Origin: Nocardioides mangrovi | Lineage (GTDB): Bacteria; Actinomycetota; Actinomycetes; Propionibacteriales; Nocardioidaceae | Length of the DNA stretch: 64,000 nucleotides | Assembly: GCF_020073815.1 (NCBI RefSeq) | Contig: NZ_JAIQZJ010000004.1 | Coordinates: forward strand, 1-64,000 | Direction of reading: 5' to 3' | Translations under genes and position numbers: made by a program | The notes under the pieces: generated by a model | Databases searched by the model: none | The model's input: only the letters and a program-made list of their open reading frames with translations | What the model was told of the DNA's origin: nothing | In this document: in pieces, positions 26,198 to 34,980 of the stretch | Layout: each line of letters begins with the position of its first letter | Numbering within the stretch: the first letter of the stretch is position 1

Positions 26198-27672
26198 GTG
26201 GCGTACCTGCTCAGTCGTCGTTCGAGCGGACCCTGCGCCAGGCTGACGAGGTAGCAGACGACCCAGAAGTAGAGGGCCGCCATCGTGTAGAGCGGGAGGT
26301 ACTCCGTGGTCGCGGCCGCGGTCACCTGGGCCTCGCGGAAGAGCTCCGGCACCAGCACCAGTGAGGCGAGCGCGGAGTCCTTGATCAGCGACAGGAGCGT
26401 GTTGCCGAGCGGGGGTACGGCGATCCGCGCCGCCTGCGGCAGGATGATCCGCCGCATCGACTGCCCGTAGTCCATGCCGATCACCGTCGCCGCCTCGTAC
26501 TGCCCGCGCGGCACCGAGAGGATCGAGGCGCGCACGACCTCGGCGGCGTACCCGCCCACGTTGAGGCTGAGCGCCGCGATGGCGGCCGGGTAGGGATCGA
26601 GGTCGAGGCCGATGGACGGCAGCCCGTAGAAGACGATGAACAGCTGCACCAGCATGGGGGTGCCGCGGATGATCGAGATGTAGATGCGGGCGATCCAGTC
26701 GAGGACCCGGATCGAGGAGAGCCGCGCGAGGGCGGCCGCGACGGCGAGCACCATGCCGATCACGAAGCTGAAGATCGTGAGCGGGATGTTGCCCTTCACC
26801 AGCCCCTTGAACATCGGCCACGCGGTGTCCTTCACGACCTGCCAGGTCGTGCGCGAGTCGGTCGCCTTCACGTCGACGTCCTTCGAGCCGCCCTGGACCG
26901 TCACGTCGGCGCCGAAGTACTGGTCCGAGATCTTCGCGAGCGTCCCGTCGTCGGTGAGCGCCTTGATCGCGGCGTCCGCCTCCTGCTGGAGCTCCGGGTC
27001 GCTCTTGCGGAAGGCGAGCGCCTGCTCGAGCACCTCGTCACCGGCGTCGCCGGCGATCTTGACCTGGTCGTTGCCGGACGTCGCGAGGTAGTCCAGGACC
27101 GCGATGTTGTCGTTGACGATCGCGTCGACCCGACCCTGCTCGACGAGCTGCACGCCGGGCCCGAAGTCCTGGACGTACTGCACCTTCGCGCCGGCGTCCT
27201 TGGCGACCTGCGCCCAGTTGCTGCTGGCGGTCTGGGCGGTCGTCCTCCCCTTCAGGTCCGCGAGCGAGGTGATGTCGTCGGTGTCCTTGGCGGTCACGAT
27301 GACGCCGTGGGAGTAGGTGTACGGCGTGCTGAAGAGGTAGCGCGCCTTGCGCTCGCCAGTGATCGTCACCTGGTTGGCGATGACGTCGATCCGCTTGGAG
27401 TCGAGCGCGGGGAAGAGCGAGTCGAAGGGCGCCTCGACGAACCGGAGGTCCCAGCCGGCCTCCTCGCCGATCGCCTTGATCACCTCGATGTCGAAGCCGG
27501 TCAGCTCGTTGGTGTCGGGGTCGCGGTAGCTGAAGGGCGGGTAGACGCCCTCGGTCCCCACCCGCACCACGCGCGCGTCGTCCGCCTGCGCCGCGGCCGG
27601 TGCGCCGAGCACGGCGGCGTACACCAGCACGAGCAGTGCGGGCAGCACCAGGAGGCGGCGGGTCAGGGGCAC
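26194..27672 (-). CDS. Fused substrate-binding protein / permease of a polar amino acid ABC importer
   Basis: 492 residues. A signal peptide (~1-31, PALLVLVYAAVLGAPAAAQA) precedes a family 3 solute-binding domain (~35-265, with VGTEGVYPPFSYRD, GFDIEVIKAIG, and YTYSHGVIVT). A linker leads to a HisM-type permease domain (~285-490) with the EAA loop EAATVIGMDYGQSMRRIIL. Normally these are separate proteins; fusion tethers the receptor to the channel. I prefer GTG 27672, which gives a compact signal peptide; GTG 27702 adds ten residues. Likely substrates are cystine, glutamine or a related polar amino acid. Confidence 0.9.
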   Translation of the reverse strand: MPLTRRLLVLPALLVLVYAAVLGAPAAAQADDARVVRVGTEGVYPPFSYRDPDTNELTGFDIEVIKAIGEEAGWDLRFVEAPFDSLFPALDSKRIDVIANQVTITGERKARYLFSTPYTYSHGVIVTAKDTDDITSLADLKGRTTAQTASSNWAQVAKDAGAKVQYVQDFGPGVQLVEQGRVDAIVNDNIAVLDYLATSGNDQVKIAGDAGDEVLEQALAFRKSDPELQQEADAAIKALTDDGTLAKISDQYFGADVTVQGGSKDVDVKATDSRTTWQVVKDTAWPMFKGLVKGNIPLTIFSFVIGMVLAVAAALARLSSIRVLDWIARIYISIIRGTPMLVQLFIVFYGLPSIGLDLDPYPAAIAALSLNVGGYAAEVVRASILSVPRGQYEAATVIGMDYGQSMRRIILPQAARIAVPPLGNTLLSLIKDSALASLVLVPELFREAQVTAAATTEYLPLYTMAALYFWVVCYLVSLAQGPLERRLSRYAT

Positions 27673-27731
27673 CCGTCCCGCGTACCCAGCGCCGTCACCC
27701 ACGAACCATCACGATGCGTGAGCGCTCGGCA

Positions 27732-28019
27732 TCAGGCCATCGCGAAGGTGAGGCAGTCGGCCGGGTCGTCGCCCGCCCCGATGTCGACGCTGTCGGCGGA
27801 GCACTCGAGCTTGTCGTTGTGCCGGCAGTCGCTGCGGTGGCAGGCACCCACCTGGCCGTGCGCGGCGGCGCCGGCCTCGTGGTCGCCCGTGGAGACGAAC
27901 GTGCCGCAGCTGGTGCCGTCGGTGACGGTGATGGCGCCGGCGTGGCAGTCGTGGTCGTGGTTGTAGCTGCACCCCGCGACGCTGCAGGTGCTGATGATGG
28001 GGAGCTGCATCGTGGTCAT
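27732..28019 (-). CDS. DUF1540 cysteine/histidine-rich protein
   Basis: 95 residues with two DUF1540 repeats: CSVAGCSYNHDHDCHAGAIT near 11-30 and CHRSDCRHNDKLECSADSVD near 59-78, separated by a CGTF stretch. The Cys/His spacing suggests metal binding. Function is unknown. The start is probably MTTMQLP at 28019; GGGAGG lies only 1 nt before it, so ATG 28010 (10 nt away) is also possible. Confidence 0.82.
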   Translation of the reverse strand: MTTMQLPIISTCSVAGCSYNHDHDCHAGAITVTDGTSCGTFVSTGDHEAGAAAHGQVGACHRSDCRHNDKLECSADSVDIGAGDDPADCLTFAMA

Positions 28020-28072
28020 GCCTCCCACCGTGGACCCGTACGCCGGGACCGTCCAGCCTGCTGAGGCTTACC

Positions 28073-28528
28073 TCAGCTGCGGAGCGCGGCCCAGGCGAGG
28101 CAGCCGAGGGCCGCGGTCGAGGTGAGGGTCCGGGCGATGTTCAGGGCCACCCACGCGGACTCGAAGGCACCACGCGATCCGCCGTCGGCCAAGGCATTGT
28201 TGAGCGGCACGTTCCCGGCCGCGGTGATCGCGACCGTGCCGATCGCCAGGGCGAGGCCCGCGATCGCCCAGCCCCGAGCGCCCGACGGCGAGGCCACCAC
28301 GGCCGCGGCCGCGAGGGCCGGGGCGCCGAGGAAGCTCAGCATGAAGACGGGGTTCACGATCGCCACGTTGACGTGGGTCATCGTCGAGACGAAGGTGCGG
28401 TCGTCGACCTTCGCGAGGCCGGGCATCACCCCGCACGCCCAGGTGTAGTAGGTGCCGGCCTGGAGCCCGGCGGCCAAGGTTGCGGCGAGGAGGATCGGGG
28501 AGCGCAGCTGCGCGAGGAGCTCGGTCAT
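28073..28528 (-). CDS. DUF1772 (anthrone oxygenase-like) membrane protein
   Basis: 151 residues from MTELLAQLRSPILLAATLAA. Four membrane helices. The second contains GTYYTWACGVMPGLA, then VNVAIVNPVFMLSFLGAP, and the third is followed by GNVPLNNALADG, all typical of DUF1772. Some family members are anthrone oxygenases; the role here is unknown. It diverges from the AraC regulator gene (86-bp gap), which may control it. Confidence 0.82.
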   Translation of the reverse strand: MTELLAQLRSPILLAATLAAGLQAGTYYTWACGVMPGLAKVDDRTFVSTMTHVNVAIVNPVFMLSFLGAPALAAAAVVASPSGARGWAIAGLALAIGTVAITAAGNVPLNNALADGGSRGAFESAWVALNIARTLTSTAALGCLAWAALRS

Positions 28529-28614
28529 GGGTCCAGCGAACCGGCATCGAGCGAGACGATCCATCGCCGTACGACGCTCTTCCATACGCGAACGTCCAGA
28601 ACTACGCTCGAACC

Positions 28615-29547
28615 GTGGATGGACTCGCGGCCCTGCTCGACGGTCCTCGGGCGCGTGGTGCCTTCCTGCTCCGCTGTCTCATGGAGCCGCCGTGGGCGGT
28701 CCGCCTCGAGGACGAGTCACCGCTCACCGTCACGGCCGTCGTCTCCGGGGAGCTCTGGGCGCTGCCCGACGACGGGCCGCCCTTCCGGCTCGGCCCCGGC
28801 GACGTCGTCGTCACCACCGGCGCCGACCACTGGACGATCGCGGACGACCCGGGCACGGCGGTCCAGGCGGTCATCCATCCCGGCCAGCACTGCACGACCC
28901 CCGACGGCCGGACGCTCGAGGAGGAGATGCACCAGGGTGTGCGCAGCTGGGGCAACAGCGCGACCGGGTCGACCGTGATGCTCACCGGCGCCTACGCGCT
29001 CGAGGGCGAGGTCAGCCGCCGCCTGCTGCGGGCGCTGCCCCGCTTCATCGTGCTCACCCAGGACGAGCTCGGGTCGCCGCTGGTGCCGCTGCTGGCCGAC
29101 GAGATCGTCAAGGACGCGCCCGGCCAGGACGCCGTGCTCGACCGGCTCCTCGACCTGCTGCTGATCGCGGTGCTGCGGGCGTGGTTCGGCCGTCCGGAGG
29201 CCTCGCCGCCGTCCTGGTACGTCGGCCAGGCCGACCCCGTCGTCGGTCCCGCCCTCCGCCTGCTCCAGCACCACCCCGAGCACCCGTGGACGGTCTCGTC
29301 CCTCGCCGCCGCGGGCGGTGTCTCGCGCGCCGCCTTCGCCCGCCGTTTCAGCGACGTCGTCGGCGAGCCGCCGATGACCTTCCTCACCGGCTGGCGACTC
29401 GCTCTCGCCGCCGACCTGCTCCGCGACCCGACCGCCACCCTGGCGACCGTCGCCCGCCAGGTCGGCTACTCCACGCCGTTCGCGCTGAGCACCGCCTTCA
29501 AGCGGGAGTACGGCGTGAGCCCGCGGGACCACCGGGCGTCGGCCTGA
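28615..29547 (+). CDS. AraC family regulator with cupin_6 N-domain
   Basis: 310 residues, GTG start. The N-terminal cupin-type domain (RLGPGDVVVTTGADHWTIAD near 58) matches the cupin_6 group of AraC regulators. The C-terminal double helix-turn-helix includes PWTVSSLAAAGGVSRAAFAR near 223 and the signature VARQVGYSTPFALSTAFKRE near 280. It probably controls the divergent DUF1772 gene (inference). A palindromic repeat element follows 4 nt after its stop. Confidence 0.88.
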   Translation: MDGLAALLDGPRARGAFLLRCLMEPPWAVRLEDESPLTVTAVVSGELWALPDDGPPFRLGPGDVVVTTGADHWTIADDPGTAVQAVIHPGQHCTTPDGRTLEEEMHQGVRSWGNSATGSTVMLTGAYALEGEVSRRLLRALPRFIVLTQDELGSPLVPLLADEIVKDAPGQDAVLDRLLDLLLIAVLRAWFGRPEASPPSWYVGQADPVVGPALRLLQHHPEHPWTVSSLAAAGGVSRAAFARRFSDVVGEPPMTFLTGWRLALAADLLRDPTATLATVARQVGYSTPFALSTAFKREYGVSPRDHRASA

Positions 29548-29551
29548 CGGT

Positions 29552-29689
29552 GGTTGAGGTGCTCCGGAGCGAGGTACGAGCGGAGGAGCCTCGAAACCCC
29601 CGCAGCCCGAGGAGCAGCCTCTGGTCCGACGCTGCTGAGAGGCTCGCCGGGTTTCGAGGCTCGGGCCTGGCGGCCCTCACACCTCAACC
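29552..29689. repeat. Palindromic intergenic repeat element, copy 1
   Basis: 138 bp. Ends GGTTGAGGTG and CACCTCAACC are exact inverted repeats. Inside, GCCTCGAAACCC is matched by GGGTTTCGAGGC as a second pair of arms, so the whole unit can fold. Copy 2 at 33961-34096 has the same parts in opposite orientation. It carries no gene and resembles a REP/MITE-type non-autonomous element. It occupies the gap between the convergent AraC and DapB-like genes. Confidence 0.85.
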
Positions 29690-29700
29690 AGCGACGACCC

Positions 29701-30774
29701 TCAGCGGATGGTGCCGGCCCCGGGGATCAGCGGCAGGTCGAGGGCGGTGACCCAGCCGGGCGGGAGGTCGTTGACGGCCGGGACGGCGTTGAGGGCGCGC
29801 AGGCCGGTGGCGAGGCAGCCCGCGACGGCGGGGGCGCGGCCGGAGCCGTCGGTGAAGCGGAACGCCGTCTCCTGGCTGATCGACGGGGATCCGGCGATGT
29901 CGACGCGGTAGACGTCGTCGCCGGTGCCGGCCGGCCAGTCGGGGGCGGCGTCGAGGCCGATCCGGTTGACGTGCTCGAGCGTGATCACCTCGCGACCGTC
30001 GTACACGCCGTTGATGGTGAAGCGGATCGCCGCGACGTTGCCGGCCTCGATGACGCCCTTCGCGGTCTTGCGATCGGTCGGCGTCACCCACTTCTCCCAG
30101 GTGGTGGTGATGTCGTCGAGCTCGATGCCGGCGGCGTGCGCGATCATCGGCACGGTCGCGCCCCACGCCATGATCAGCAGGTCGGGGATCTCCAGCAGGG
30201 GCGTGTACGACGGGGGCCGGCCGATGCCCATCTCGTCCTCGTAGTCGCCCTCGTAGTCGGTGTAGTCGAGCAGCTCCGACGCGCGCACCGAGTCGACCCG
30301 CCCGCACAGACCCATCAGGGTCATCGGGAAGAGGTCGTTGGCGAAGCCCGGGTCGATGCCGGTCGTGAAGCAGGACGCGCCGCCCTCGGCGCAGGCCTCC
30401 TCGATCGGGGTGATCCAGTTGCCCGGGTTCTGCTTCATCGCCGGCCACACCCAGGGCGTCATCGCGGTCGAGCACACGTCGATCCCGGCCCGCAGGAAGG
30501 CGGTGATGACGCGGATGTTGTCGTCGGCGTACTGCGCCGTCGGGCCGTAGTGCACCAGCGCGTCCGGCTCCAGCGCGATCAGCTCGTCGACGGACGTGGT
30601 GGTGAGGATGCCCGTCTCCTCGAGGCCCACCAGGGGTCCGACGTCCTGGCCCACGCGCTCCGACCGCGTCACGCCGACGCCGACCAGCTCGAACACCGGG
30701 TGGTCGAGGACCTCCGCGATCACCATCGCCCCGACGACGCCGGTGCCCCAGACGACGACTCGCTTCTTGTCCAT
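29701..30774 (-). CDS. DapB-like NAD(P)-dependent dehydrogenase
   Basis: 357 residues. N-terminal Rossmann motif VVVWGTGVVGAMV near 6. The DapB-like layout continues with GIDPGFANDLFPMTLMG near 139 and a C-terminal alpha/beta domain. It is similar to 2,4-diaminopentanoate dehydrogenase-like proteins often found in actinobacterial lipid/steroid gene clusters. The substrate is unknown. Last gene of the minus-strand operon, 7 nt after the sulfotransferase gene. Confidence 0.85.
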   Translation of the reverse strand: MDKKRVVVWGTGVVGAMVIAEVLDHPVFELVGVGVTRSERVGQDVGPLVGLEETGILTTTSVDELIALEPDALVHYGPTAQYADDNIRVITAFLRAGIDVCSTAMTPWVWPAMKQNPGNWITPIEEACAEGGASCFTTGIDPGFANDLFPMTLMGLCGRVDSVRASELLDYTDYEGDYEDEMGIGRPPSYTPLLEIPDLLIMAWGATVPMIAHAAGIELDDITTTWEKWVTPTDRKTAKGVIEAGNVAAIRFTINGVYDGREVITLEHVNRIGLDAAPDWPAGTGDDVYRVDIAGSPSISQETAFRFTDGSGRAPAVAGCLATGLRALNAVPAVNDLPPGWVTALDLPLIPGAGTIR

Positions 30775-30781
30775 GTCAGTC

Positions 30782-31939
30782 CTATCGGTCGAAGGCCGCT
30801 CGGACCCGGTCCTCGGAGAGGCCGTAGTCCTTGAGCGTGTAGGTGTGCGACGGCTTCGCCTTGCCCTGCTTGGACTCCTGGTCGATCGCCTCGACCACCG
30901 CCTGCACGTCGGGCGTCCAGTCCAGTCCGAACTGGTCGTAGATCCGTCGCGTCACCGCGAGCGGGTCGGAGACCAGGTCCTTGAAGGCGACGTCGATGAA
31001 CTGGTCCTGGTCGTACGCCGGCCGCGCGTCGTGGAAGGCGTGGAACGCGCGCGACCACAGGTCGAGCTGGGTGTGGCCGATGACGCCACCGACGTACGTG
31101 TCGCTGTGCCCCACCGTGGTCTCGGCGGACAGCGAGCACGACGACGCGATGCAGGTGACCGGGTCGCGGTGCGTGTAGACGATCAGCGCGTCCGGGTAGA
31201 CGGTCATCAGGGCGTCGAGCGCCGTCATGTGCGACGGGTTCTTGAGCACCCAGCGCTTCTCGGGGTCGTTCATCCCGACCAGCTGGAGGTTCTGCTTGTG
31301 CCGCGCGTAGGCGTCGGTCCAGTCCTGGCGCTTGAGCCACTCGGTGTAGCGCGGCAGGTTCGCCAGCGCCTCGTAGGAGTTGGACTTGCCGGTCTGGCGC
31401 AGCAACCGCCAGCACTCCTCGACCGTGGTCGCGTCCATGTAGTGGATCCCCATGAACTCGGGGTTCTCGACGTGATGCGCGGCGAATCCCGACTGCATCG
31501 CCTGGAAGATCGGGTCCGACTCCCAGGTCTCCCGGGGCGGGCGCGGCTGCGGGTACTGCGTCAGCCACATCTCCAGGCCCTGCGCCATCGGGTCCGCGTG
31601 CAGGTAGCGGTGCAACGCGGTCGTGCCGGTGCGCGGGAGGCCCATCAGGAAGATCGGCCGTTCGATCGGCACGTCGCGGTGCTCCGGGTGCGCGGTGAAC
31701 TGCGCCTGCGTCAGCAGCACGCCGACCAGCGCCGACTTCACCTCCGAGCGCTGGAAGTAGTTGCCGCGCGGGGTCAGCCCGGCCTCGGGGGAGCCCAGGT
31801 CGTCGACCAGGACGCGCAGACCCTGCTCGTGGACGCCGTCGCCGAAGTCGGACATGCCGGTGGTCCGCACGGCCGCGGCGACGATGTCCTCGTACGACCC
31901 GACGTCCGCCCGCTCCCGGGTCATGATGTTGTCGGACAT
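30782..31939 (-). CDS. Sulfotransferase family protein
   Basis: 385 residues. The 5'-phosphosulfate loop is in FLMGLPRTGTTALHRYLHAD near 97, and the 3'-phosphate-binding part in WVLKNPSHM near 232 followed by LIVYTHRDP. This is the group annotated as sulfotransferase in mycobacteria and Nocardioides. It would transfer sulfate from PAPS to an alcohol, though many members have unproven activity. It sits 16 nt after the SDR gene and 7 nt before the DapB-like gene. Confidence 0.85.
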   Translation of the reverse strand: MSDNIMTRERADVGSYEDIVAAAVRTTGMSDFGDGVHEQGLRVLVDDLGSPEAGLTPRGNYFQRSEVKSALVGVLLTQAQFTAHPEHRDVPIERPIFLMGLPRTGTTALHRYLHADPMAQGLEMWLTQYPQPRPPRETWESDPIFQAMQSGFAAHHVENPEFMGIHYMDATTVEECWRLLRQTGKSNSYEALANLPRYTEWLKRQDWTDAYARHKQNLQLVGMNDPEKRWVLKNPSHMTALDALMTVYPDALIVYTHRDPVTCIASSCSLSAETTVGHSDTYVGGVIGHTQLDLWSRAFHAFHDARPAYDQDQFIDVAFKDLVSDPLAVTRRIYDQFGLDWTPDVQAVVEAIDQESKQGKAKPSHTYTLKDYGLSEDRVRAAFDR

Positions 31940-31955
31940 GTGCTGCCTTTCGGCG

Positions 31956-32795
31956 TCAGCTGTGGAACTCGCCGCAGTCGACGGTCAGCATCTGGCCGGT
32001 GACGGCGGAGGCGAGGTCGCTGGCGAGGAAGAGGGTGGCGCGGGCGACCTCCTCGGACGACGCGAGCCGCTGGAGGTCGGTGGGCGCGGCCTTCTCGGCG
32101 TAGACCTGCTCGTGGGTCTTCTCCTCGACGGCCGCGAGGAAGTCGAAGTAGCCGCGGTTGACGTCCTCGTAGATGTACGACGGCGCCACGCTGTTGACCC
32201 GGATCCCGCGCGGGCCGAGCTCGGTGGCCAGCGACGAGGCGAGGTGCTCGAGCGCGCCCTTGGAGAGCTTGTAGCCGGCGTACTCCGGCTGGCTGGAGAA
32301 GGAGACGCAGGAGTTGAGCATGATGATCGACCCCTTCGACTCCGACAGGGCGTCGGCGAAGAGCGCGGAGAGGCGCAGCGGCGCGAAGACGTTGGTCTCG
32401 TTGACCTTCGCGAGCTTGCGCGGCTCGATCTGGGTGATCGGGTCCATCGGCGGGATCGTGAAGGCGTTGTTGATGATGCAGTCGACGCGGCCGAAGGCCT
32501 CGAGGGTGTTGTCGCGCAGGTTGACCCGCGAGTCCTCGTCGGTCACGTCGGTGACGATGCTGACCACCTTCACGCCGTAGCCCTCGAGCTCGGCCTGGAG
32601 CTCGAGCAGCCGCGACTCGGTGCGGCTCGCGATGACCAGGTCAGCCCCCATCTTGGCCGCCTCGACGGCCAGCGCCTTGCCGAGGCCGGGGCCGATGCCG
32701 GAGACGACGACGACCTTCCCCCTCAGCAGGGGCACTGCGGTGTAGCGGTCCTCGATCGAGGTGTCGTGGGCCTGTGCGTAGCCGAGCTCGCTCAA
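31956..32795 (-). CDS. SDR family oxidoreductase
   Basis: 279 residues from a TTG start (MSELGYAQ) that overlaps the stop of the DUF1214-like gene by 4 nt (TTGA). The cofactor motif reads VVSGIGPGLGKALA near 31, a TGxxxGxG variant. NNAF is near 112. The catalytic Tyr/Lys is in YAGYKLSKG near 174, and VTGQMLTVDCGEFHS forms the end. The substrate is unknown. The overlap with the preceding gene decides the start. Confidence 0.85.
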   Translation of the reverse strand: MSELGYAQAHDTSIEDRYTAVPLLRGKVVVVSGIGPGLGKALAVEAAKMGADLVIASRTESRLLELQAELEGYGVKVVSIVTDVTDEDSRVNLRDNTLEAFGRVDCIINNAFTIPPMDPITQIEPRKLAKVNETNVFAPLRLSALFADALSESKGSIIMLNSCVSFSSQPEYAGYKLSKGALEHLASSLATELGPRGIRVNSVAPSYIYEDVNRGYFDFLAAVEEKTHEQVYAEKAAPTDLQRLASSEEVARATLFLASDLASAVTGQMLTVDCGEFHS

Positions 32796-33946
32796 CTGAT
32801 CATCCTTCGGGCAACGGAGCGCTGCCGGGCGGCGATCCGCGCGGCGTACTCCTCGGTGGTGAGGGGGGTGAAGTGCGGGACCCGAGACGGTACGTCGGCG
32901 AGCGGCACCACCTCGGCGACCGGGCCGTCCTCCGGCCCGAGGTCGCGCTCGAGGCGCTGCCAGCGCAGCATCAGCGCGCCGGTGCGGTGGCCGGTGGTCT
33001 CCAGCCAGTTGGCGATCGGCGTGCCGCCCGGCGGCGTCTCCGAGATCACGAAGCGCATCTTGCCGTCGGGGTCGACCTGCGCCTGCGCCTTGGTCAGCGA
33101 GGTCTGGTGCGTCTCGTAGTCGGTCGAGGCGTACCAGTCCGAGCCGATCTGGATCGCCTGGTAGGAGCAGTCGGTGCACTCCGGGACGGTGATCACCAGG
33201 GCCTGGTCCTCGGCGAGGTCGTAGTGGCCGATCGAGGAGCGCTGCGACTCCAGGCCGCCGGGCGTCGACTGCGGCGCGGTCGGGACGTTGGCCGGCTCCT
33301 TGTACTGGAAGAAGTGGGGGAAGGCGAACCAGGTGTGGATCGACCCGACCAGCGAGCGCGCCGCGACCTCGTACTTCTTCGCGAGCGTCCGCTCGCTCAG
33401 CGGCGCGGCCGGCTGACCGACCGTGTCGGGGCGCTCGATCCAGAGGGTGCCGCGCTCCTCGGTGTCCCAGTCGTTGAAGACCTCGCGCACGATCAGCGTC
33501 TTGGCCCCGGGCTCCGCGACGTAGCGGAACTCGAAGTTCCCGTCGGCGTCCTTCTCCAGCTCGCGGTCGTCGAAGGCCATCATCGAGGCGGCCGCCGAGT
33601 CGGCGGAGTAGGTCCCGCCCATCACCTGGAAGGACAGGTCGGCGGCGGTGCCGCGGCGCCCCCGGACGACGTACTCGACGCCCTCCTTGAGGTAGGCGTT
33701 GAAGTAGATGGCGTCCGGGTTGTCCAGGCCCTGTCGGGAGAACTGGTGGGTCGGGTTGATGAAGACCGGCCGGTCGAGGTCGTAGTCGAAGGCCATCTGC
33801 ATGGCCATCCGGATCCGGCCCGAGAGGTAGTCGTAGCCCTCGAGGAGGTCCTGCTCGGTCGTGATGAACGGCGCGGCCTCGATCAGCTTCTCGGCCTCGG
33901 CGATGGCGTCCTGGAGGACCTTGGTCATCTCGAGCGATCCGGTCAT
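32792..33946 (-). CDS. DUF1214-like protein
   Basis: 384 residues, no signal peptide. An N-terminal helical part (AEAEKLIEAAPFITTEQDLL) is followed by a beta-rich body with VFINPTHQFSRQGLDNPDAI and YFNAYLKEGVEYVVRGRRG. The C-terminal NWLETTGHRTGALMLRWQRL is typical of DUF1214-type proteins found with sulfotransferase and SDR genes in mycobacteria. Function is unproven. I rate membership of the family as likely, not certain. It lies 15 nt after repeat copy 2. Confidence 0.7.
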   Translation of the reverse strand: MTGSLEMTKVLQDAIAEAEKLIEAAPFITTEQDLLEGYDYLSGRIRMAMQMAFDYDLDRPVFINPTHQFSRQGLDNPDAIYFNAYLKEGVEYVVRGRRGTAADLSFQVMGGTYSADSAAASMMAFDDRELEKDADGNFEFRYVAEPGAKTLIVREVFNDWDTEERGTLWIERPDTVGQPAAPLSERTLAKKYEVAARSLVGSIHTWFAFPHFFQYKEPANVPTAPQSTPGGLESQRSSIGHYDLAEDQALVITVPECTDCSYQAIQIGSDWYASTDYETHQTSLTKAQAQVDPDGKMRFVISETPPGGTPIANWLETTGHRTGALMLRWQRLERDLGPEDGPVAEVVPLADVPSRVPHFTPLTTEEYAARIAARQRSVARRMIS

Positions 33947-33960
33947 CGGCCTGACCCGCT

Positions 33961-34096
33961 GGTTGAGGTGCGAGGGCCGCTAGGCCCGAGCCTCGAAACC
34001 CGGTGGGCCGAGAGACTGCCGTGGGCGAGCCTGCTTCGAAGGCTGCGGGGGTTTCGAGGCTCCTGCGCTCCTGCGTCGCTCCGGAGCACCTCAACC
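33961..34096. repeat. Palindromic intergenic repeat element, copy 2
   Basis: 136 bp, the same element as at 29552-29689 but inverted. The minus strand begins GGTTGAGGTGCTCCGGAGCG as copy 1 does on the plus strand. Terminal GGTTGAGGTG/CACCTCAACC and internal CCTCGAAACCC/GGGTTTCGAGG arms are kept; the middle differs. The TGA inside its terminal GGTTGAGG is the stop codon of the LLM gene. Confidence 0.85.
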
Positions 34097-34969
34097 ACCG
34101 ACCTTCGCGATGATCTGCTCGGCGTACCGCTCGAGGTGCTCGATCTTCTTGTCGAGGGGCTCGGTGTCGGGACCCTTGATGTAGGGCATCCGGAAGCCGA
34201 CGATGCAGTCGGTGACGCCCTTGTCCTCCAGGCGCTTGATGCCGTCGAGGGTGTAGGCGTCGTACGAGATCACGTGCACCTCGAAGTCGTCGCGGGTGTC
34301 GCCCTCCTCCTCGCGGATCTCGGCGAGGCGGGTGAGGAGCCGGTCGAGCTCCTCGCCGTCGCCGCCGGCGTGCATCCAGCCGTCGCCCTTGAGGACGGCG
34401 CGGCGCAGCGCGGCGTCGGCGTGGCCGCCGACCAGCAGCGGGATCGTCTCGGTCGCGCCCGGGCACTGCTTGAGCGCGTCGACGTCGTAGAACTCGCCGT
34501 GGTACTCGAAGAACTCGCCCGTGGTCAGGCCGCGCAGGACGTCCATGCACTCGTCCATCCGCTTGCCGCGCTTGGCCCAGTCGACGCCCATCGCGGCGAA
34601 GTCCTCGGGCCACGGCGAGATGCCGACGCCGAGGCCGAGGCGGTTGTTCGAGAGGAAGGCCAGCGACGAGGCCTGCTTGGCGACCAGCACCGGCGGGCGG
34701 ATCGGGAGCTTGAGCACGAACGGCGTGAGCCGCAGCGTGGTCGTCACCGCGAAGAGGTGCGCGCAGAGCACCATCGTCTCGATGAACTCCTTGCCGTCGA
34801 GGAACTCCCGGTCACCGGTGTCGGTGTAGGGGTACTTCGAGTCGGAGTCCTTCGGGTAGATGACGCTGTCGGCCACCGTCATGCTGGTGTAGCCGGCGGC
34901 TTCCGCGGCCTGCGCCAGGGGCGCGTAGTAGGTCGCCTGCGTCATCGCCTCGGCGTAGCTGAATCGCAT
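34091..34969 (-). CDS. LLM-class (probably F420-dependent) oxidoreductase
   Basis: 292 residues. A TIM-barrel luciferase-like protein: MRFSYAEAMTQATYYAPLAQ at the start, YPYTDTGDREFLDGKEFIET near 41, then LGVGISPWPEDFAAMGVDWA near 125 and the GGHADAALRRAVLKGDGWMH region near 194. This subclass uses F420 in mycobacteria and relatives. The substrate is unknown. First gene of the minus-strand operon. Its stop codon lies within repeat copy 2, so the element's insertion set the present C-terminus. An in-frame start at 35065 would cross the KstR-type site and is rejected. Confidence 0.88.
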   Translation of the reverse strand: MRFSYAEAMTQATYYAPLAQAAEAAGYTSMTVADSVIYPKDSDSKYPYTDTGDREFLDGKEFIETMVLCAHLFAVTTTLRLTPFVLKLPIRPPVLVAKQASSLAFLSNNRLGLGVGISPWPEDFAAMGVDWAKRGKRMDECMDVLRGLTTGEFFEYHGEFYDVDALKQCPGATETIPLLVGGHADAALRRAVLKGDGWMHAGGDGEELDRLLTRLAEIREEEGDTRDDFEVHVISYDAYTLDGIKRLEDKGVTDCIVGFRMPYIKGPDTEPLDKKIEHLERYAEQIIAKVGG

Positions 34970-34980
34970 GGGCCACACAG

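Noticed and set aside
25439-26821. Extended N-terminus for the ABC ATPase upstream of 26197
   Set aside because: The extra residues are the permease read out of frame; MTDATPLIQVEG is the typical start and overlaps the permease stop by 4 nt.
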